From: JAUNKE01 sp041853585
GTDB taxonomy: Bacteria; Bacillota; Clostridia; Peptostreptococcales; Filifactoraceae
Length of the DNA: 51,360 nt
Assembly (NCBI GenBank): GCA_041853585.1
Contig: JBGZSM010000078.1
Coordinates: 1 to 51,360 of the forward strand
Direction of reading: 5' to 3'
In this document: in pieces, positions 50,653 through 51,360 of the stretch
Numbering within the stretch: position 1 is the first letter of the stretch
Layout of the letters: every line of letters starts with the position of its first letter
Notes under the pieces: generated by a model
Database searches by the model: none
What the model was told of the DNA's origin: nothing
The model's input: the letters and a program-made list of their open reading frames with translations, nothing else
Translations under genes and position numbers: made by a program

Positions 50653-51360
50653 ATGGAACAACAAAGAATGAAATCGCTGATTTTTGTTCTTGCAAACAGA
50701 CAGTTCAATGAAAGGATGGAAAGAAAAACATTGGGAAAAGATTTTAGAGAAGAAAACCAATCGGAGTCCATACATAAAAAAGAGGAGATACAAACTCATC
50801 CAAGGGAAGAGGGACAAAATGAGAACACCGAGCAGAAAATGGCAATCGGTGCTTTTGATATGGAACAAAAAGAGTTGGATTCACATATCGATATGGAAGA
50901 AGAAAGTTATCAGATGCATTTGGATACCGGTATGTATTCATTCATCAGCTTGGCGCGTTTTCATGGAATTGCGATTGAGCCGGAGCAAGTCGCCCATATT
51001 TTGGCGCTTGAAAAAAATATGACGGCAGAAGATATTTTAATCATTGCCAAGAAAGCGGACCTAAAAGCCAAGATAGCCAAATTGGAACTCAAATATATCG
51101 AAAGTTTGCCAAAACCGGCAATTGTGGAGCTGAATAACGGCGAGTTTTGTCTATTGGCCCATTTGGATTCCAAACAAGCACTGATTCTTCGTCAAGGGGA
51201 TTCAGCACCCGTTTCTGTTCCGATTTCGGAATTTGAAAAACAATTCAGCGGAAATATTATTCTGATCGCGCAAAAGTTTTGGAAAGACAAACACCGGGCG
51301 TTTGGATTCCGCTGGTTTATTCCCGATATTATCAAATACAAAAAGCCTTTGATAGAAGTA
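50653..51360 (+). CDS. HlyB-type RTX (type I secretion) ABC transporter, N-terminal part, runs off the window
   Basis: The frame is open from ATG 50653 to the last base (236 codons) and has no stop. Residues 1-88 are a long acidic hydrophilic leader that I do not know from HlyB. From residue 89 the protein matches the C39-like domain of HlyB/RtxB: H-L-D-T-G-M-Y-S-F-I-S-L-A-R-F-H-G, then A-E-D-I-L-I-I-A-K-K-A-D-L-K-A-K and N-I-I-L-I-A-Q-K-F-W. The linker to the membrane domain follows (F-G-F-R-W-F-I-P). By alignment from memory, the peptidase Cys is Thr92 and the His is Phe165, so the domain should bind the RTX substrate and not cut it. ATG 50716 (AAAGG just before it) is an alternative start. 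The membrane and ATPase domains lie outside the window. Confidence 0.8.
   Translation, partial: MEQQRMKSLIFVLANRQFNERMERKTLGKDFREENQSESIHKKEEIQTHPREEGQNENTEQKMAIGAFDMEQKELDSHIDMEEESYQMHLDTGMYSFISLARFHGIAIEPEQVAHILALEKNMTAEDILIIAKKADLKAKIAKLELKYIESLPKPAIVELNNGEFCLLAHLDSKQALILRQGDSAPVSVPISEFEKQFSGNIILIAQKFWKDKHRAFGFRWFIPDIIKYKKPLIEV

Overview
The window reads as the chromosome of a low-GC Gram-positive anaerobe of the Clostridia, probably from the Peptostreptococcales group (a Filifactor-like organism is plausible, but this is inference). The reasons are the Firmicutes-type ribosome binding sites (AGGAGG with ATG, TTG or GTG starts), sigma-A promoters with extended -10 boxes, a CIRCE-controlled groESL operon, genes for amino-acid fermentation (iorAB with a phosphate acyltransferase), and a gene order that I recall from C. 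difficile (CD1247-like, rnc, radical SAM, smc, ftsY ... ylxM, ffh, rpsP, khpA, rimM, trmD, rplS, rbgA, rnhB). Lipoprotein lipoboxes and a type I (RTX) secretion ATPase are also present.

Layout. 1-2,500 is an accessory edge: the tail of an unknown gene, a large lipoprotein, and a broken RTX calcium-binding protein gene. 2,700-10,840 is one long operon: ftsK, mnmH, rimO, pgsA and a three-gene ABC-2 exporter. 11,077-14,490 is an energy operon (ptb-like, iorA, iorB) that should turn aryl or branched 2-oxoacids into acyl-CoA, then acyl-phosphate and ATP. 14,500-16,250 holds a dispersed repeat, gene remnants and a secreted protein with a copper-amine-oxidase-N-like domain. 16,300-23,650 is a three-gene operon that I cannot assign to a known pathway: a 1,640-residue fusion (HD phosphohydrolase, HEAT-like helices, NMNAT/NadD-like nucleotidyltransferase, possible GNAT, PRTase-like domain), an LDH/MDH-like Rossmann protein that seems to lack the catalytic Asp, and a two-part flavodoxin-like protein with a cysteine cluster. 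23,650-25,700 is groES-groEL. 25,840-34,180 carries a lone prepilin-like gene, efp, a CD1247-like protein, rnc, a radical SAM protein, smc and ftsY.

34,180-37,890 is an AT-rich insert between ftsY and ylxM. It contains a methyltransferase, a CPBP membrane protease, a papain/C39-like peptidase, a small membrane protein, an 18-bp perfect palindrome, a truncated gene and a MITE-like repeat. 37,890-44,940 is the translation and SRP block (ylxM to rbgA), followed by rnhB and plsY on the minus strand. 45,040-47,000 has mtaB and a HIT gene. 47,000-51,360 is the second accessory edge: a paralogue of the first lipoprotein, two copies of a 118-bp repeat, a decayed XRE/YhcG(DUF1016) cassette, another MITE-like copy, and the start of a HlyB-type RTX exporter gene running off the window.

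The two edges look like two copies or halves of an RTX secretion locus separated by about 45 kb of core genes. The best candidate for an undescribed system is the operon at 16,352-23,648. The most active sequence turnover is in the flanking RTX/lipoprotein regions.
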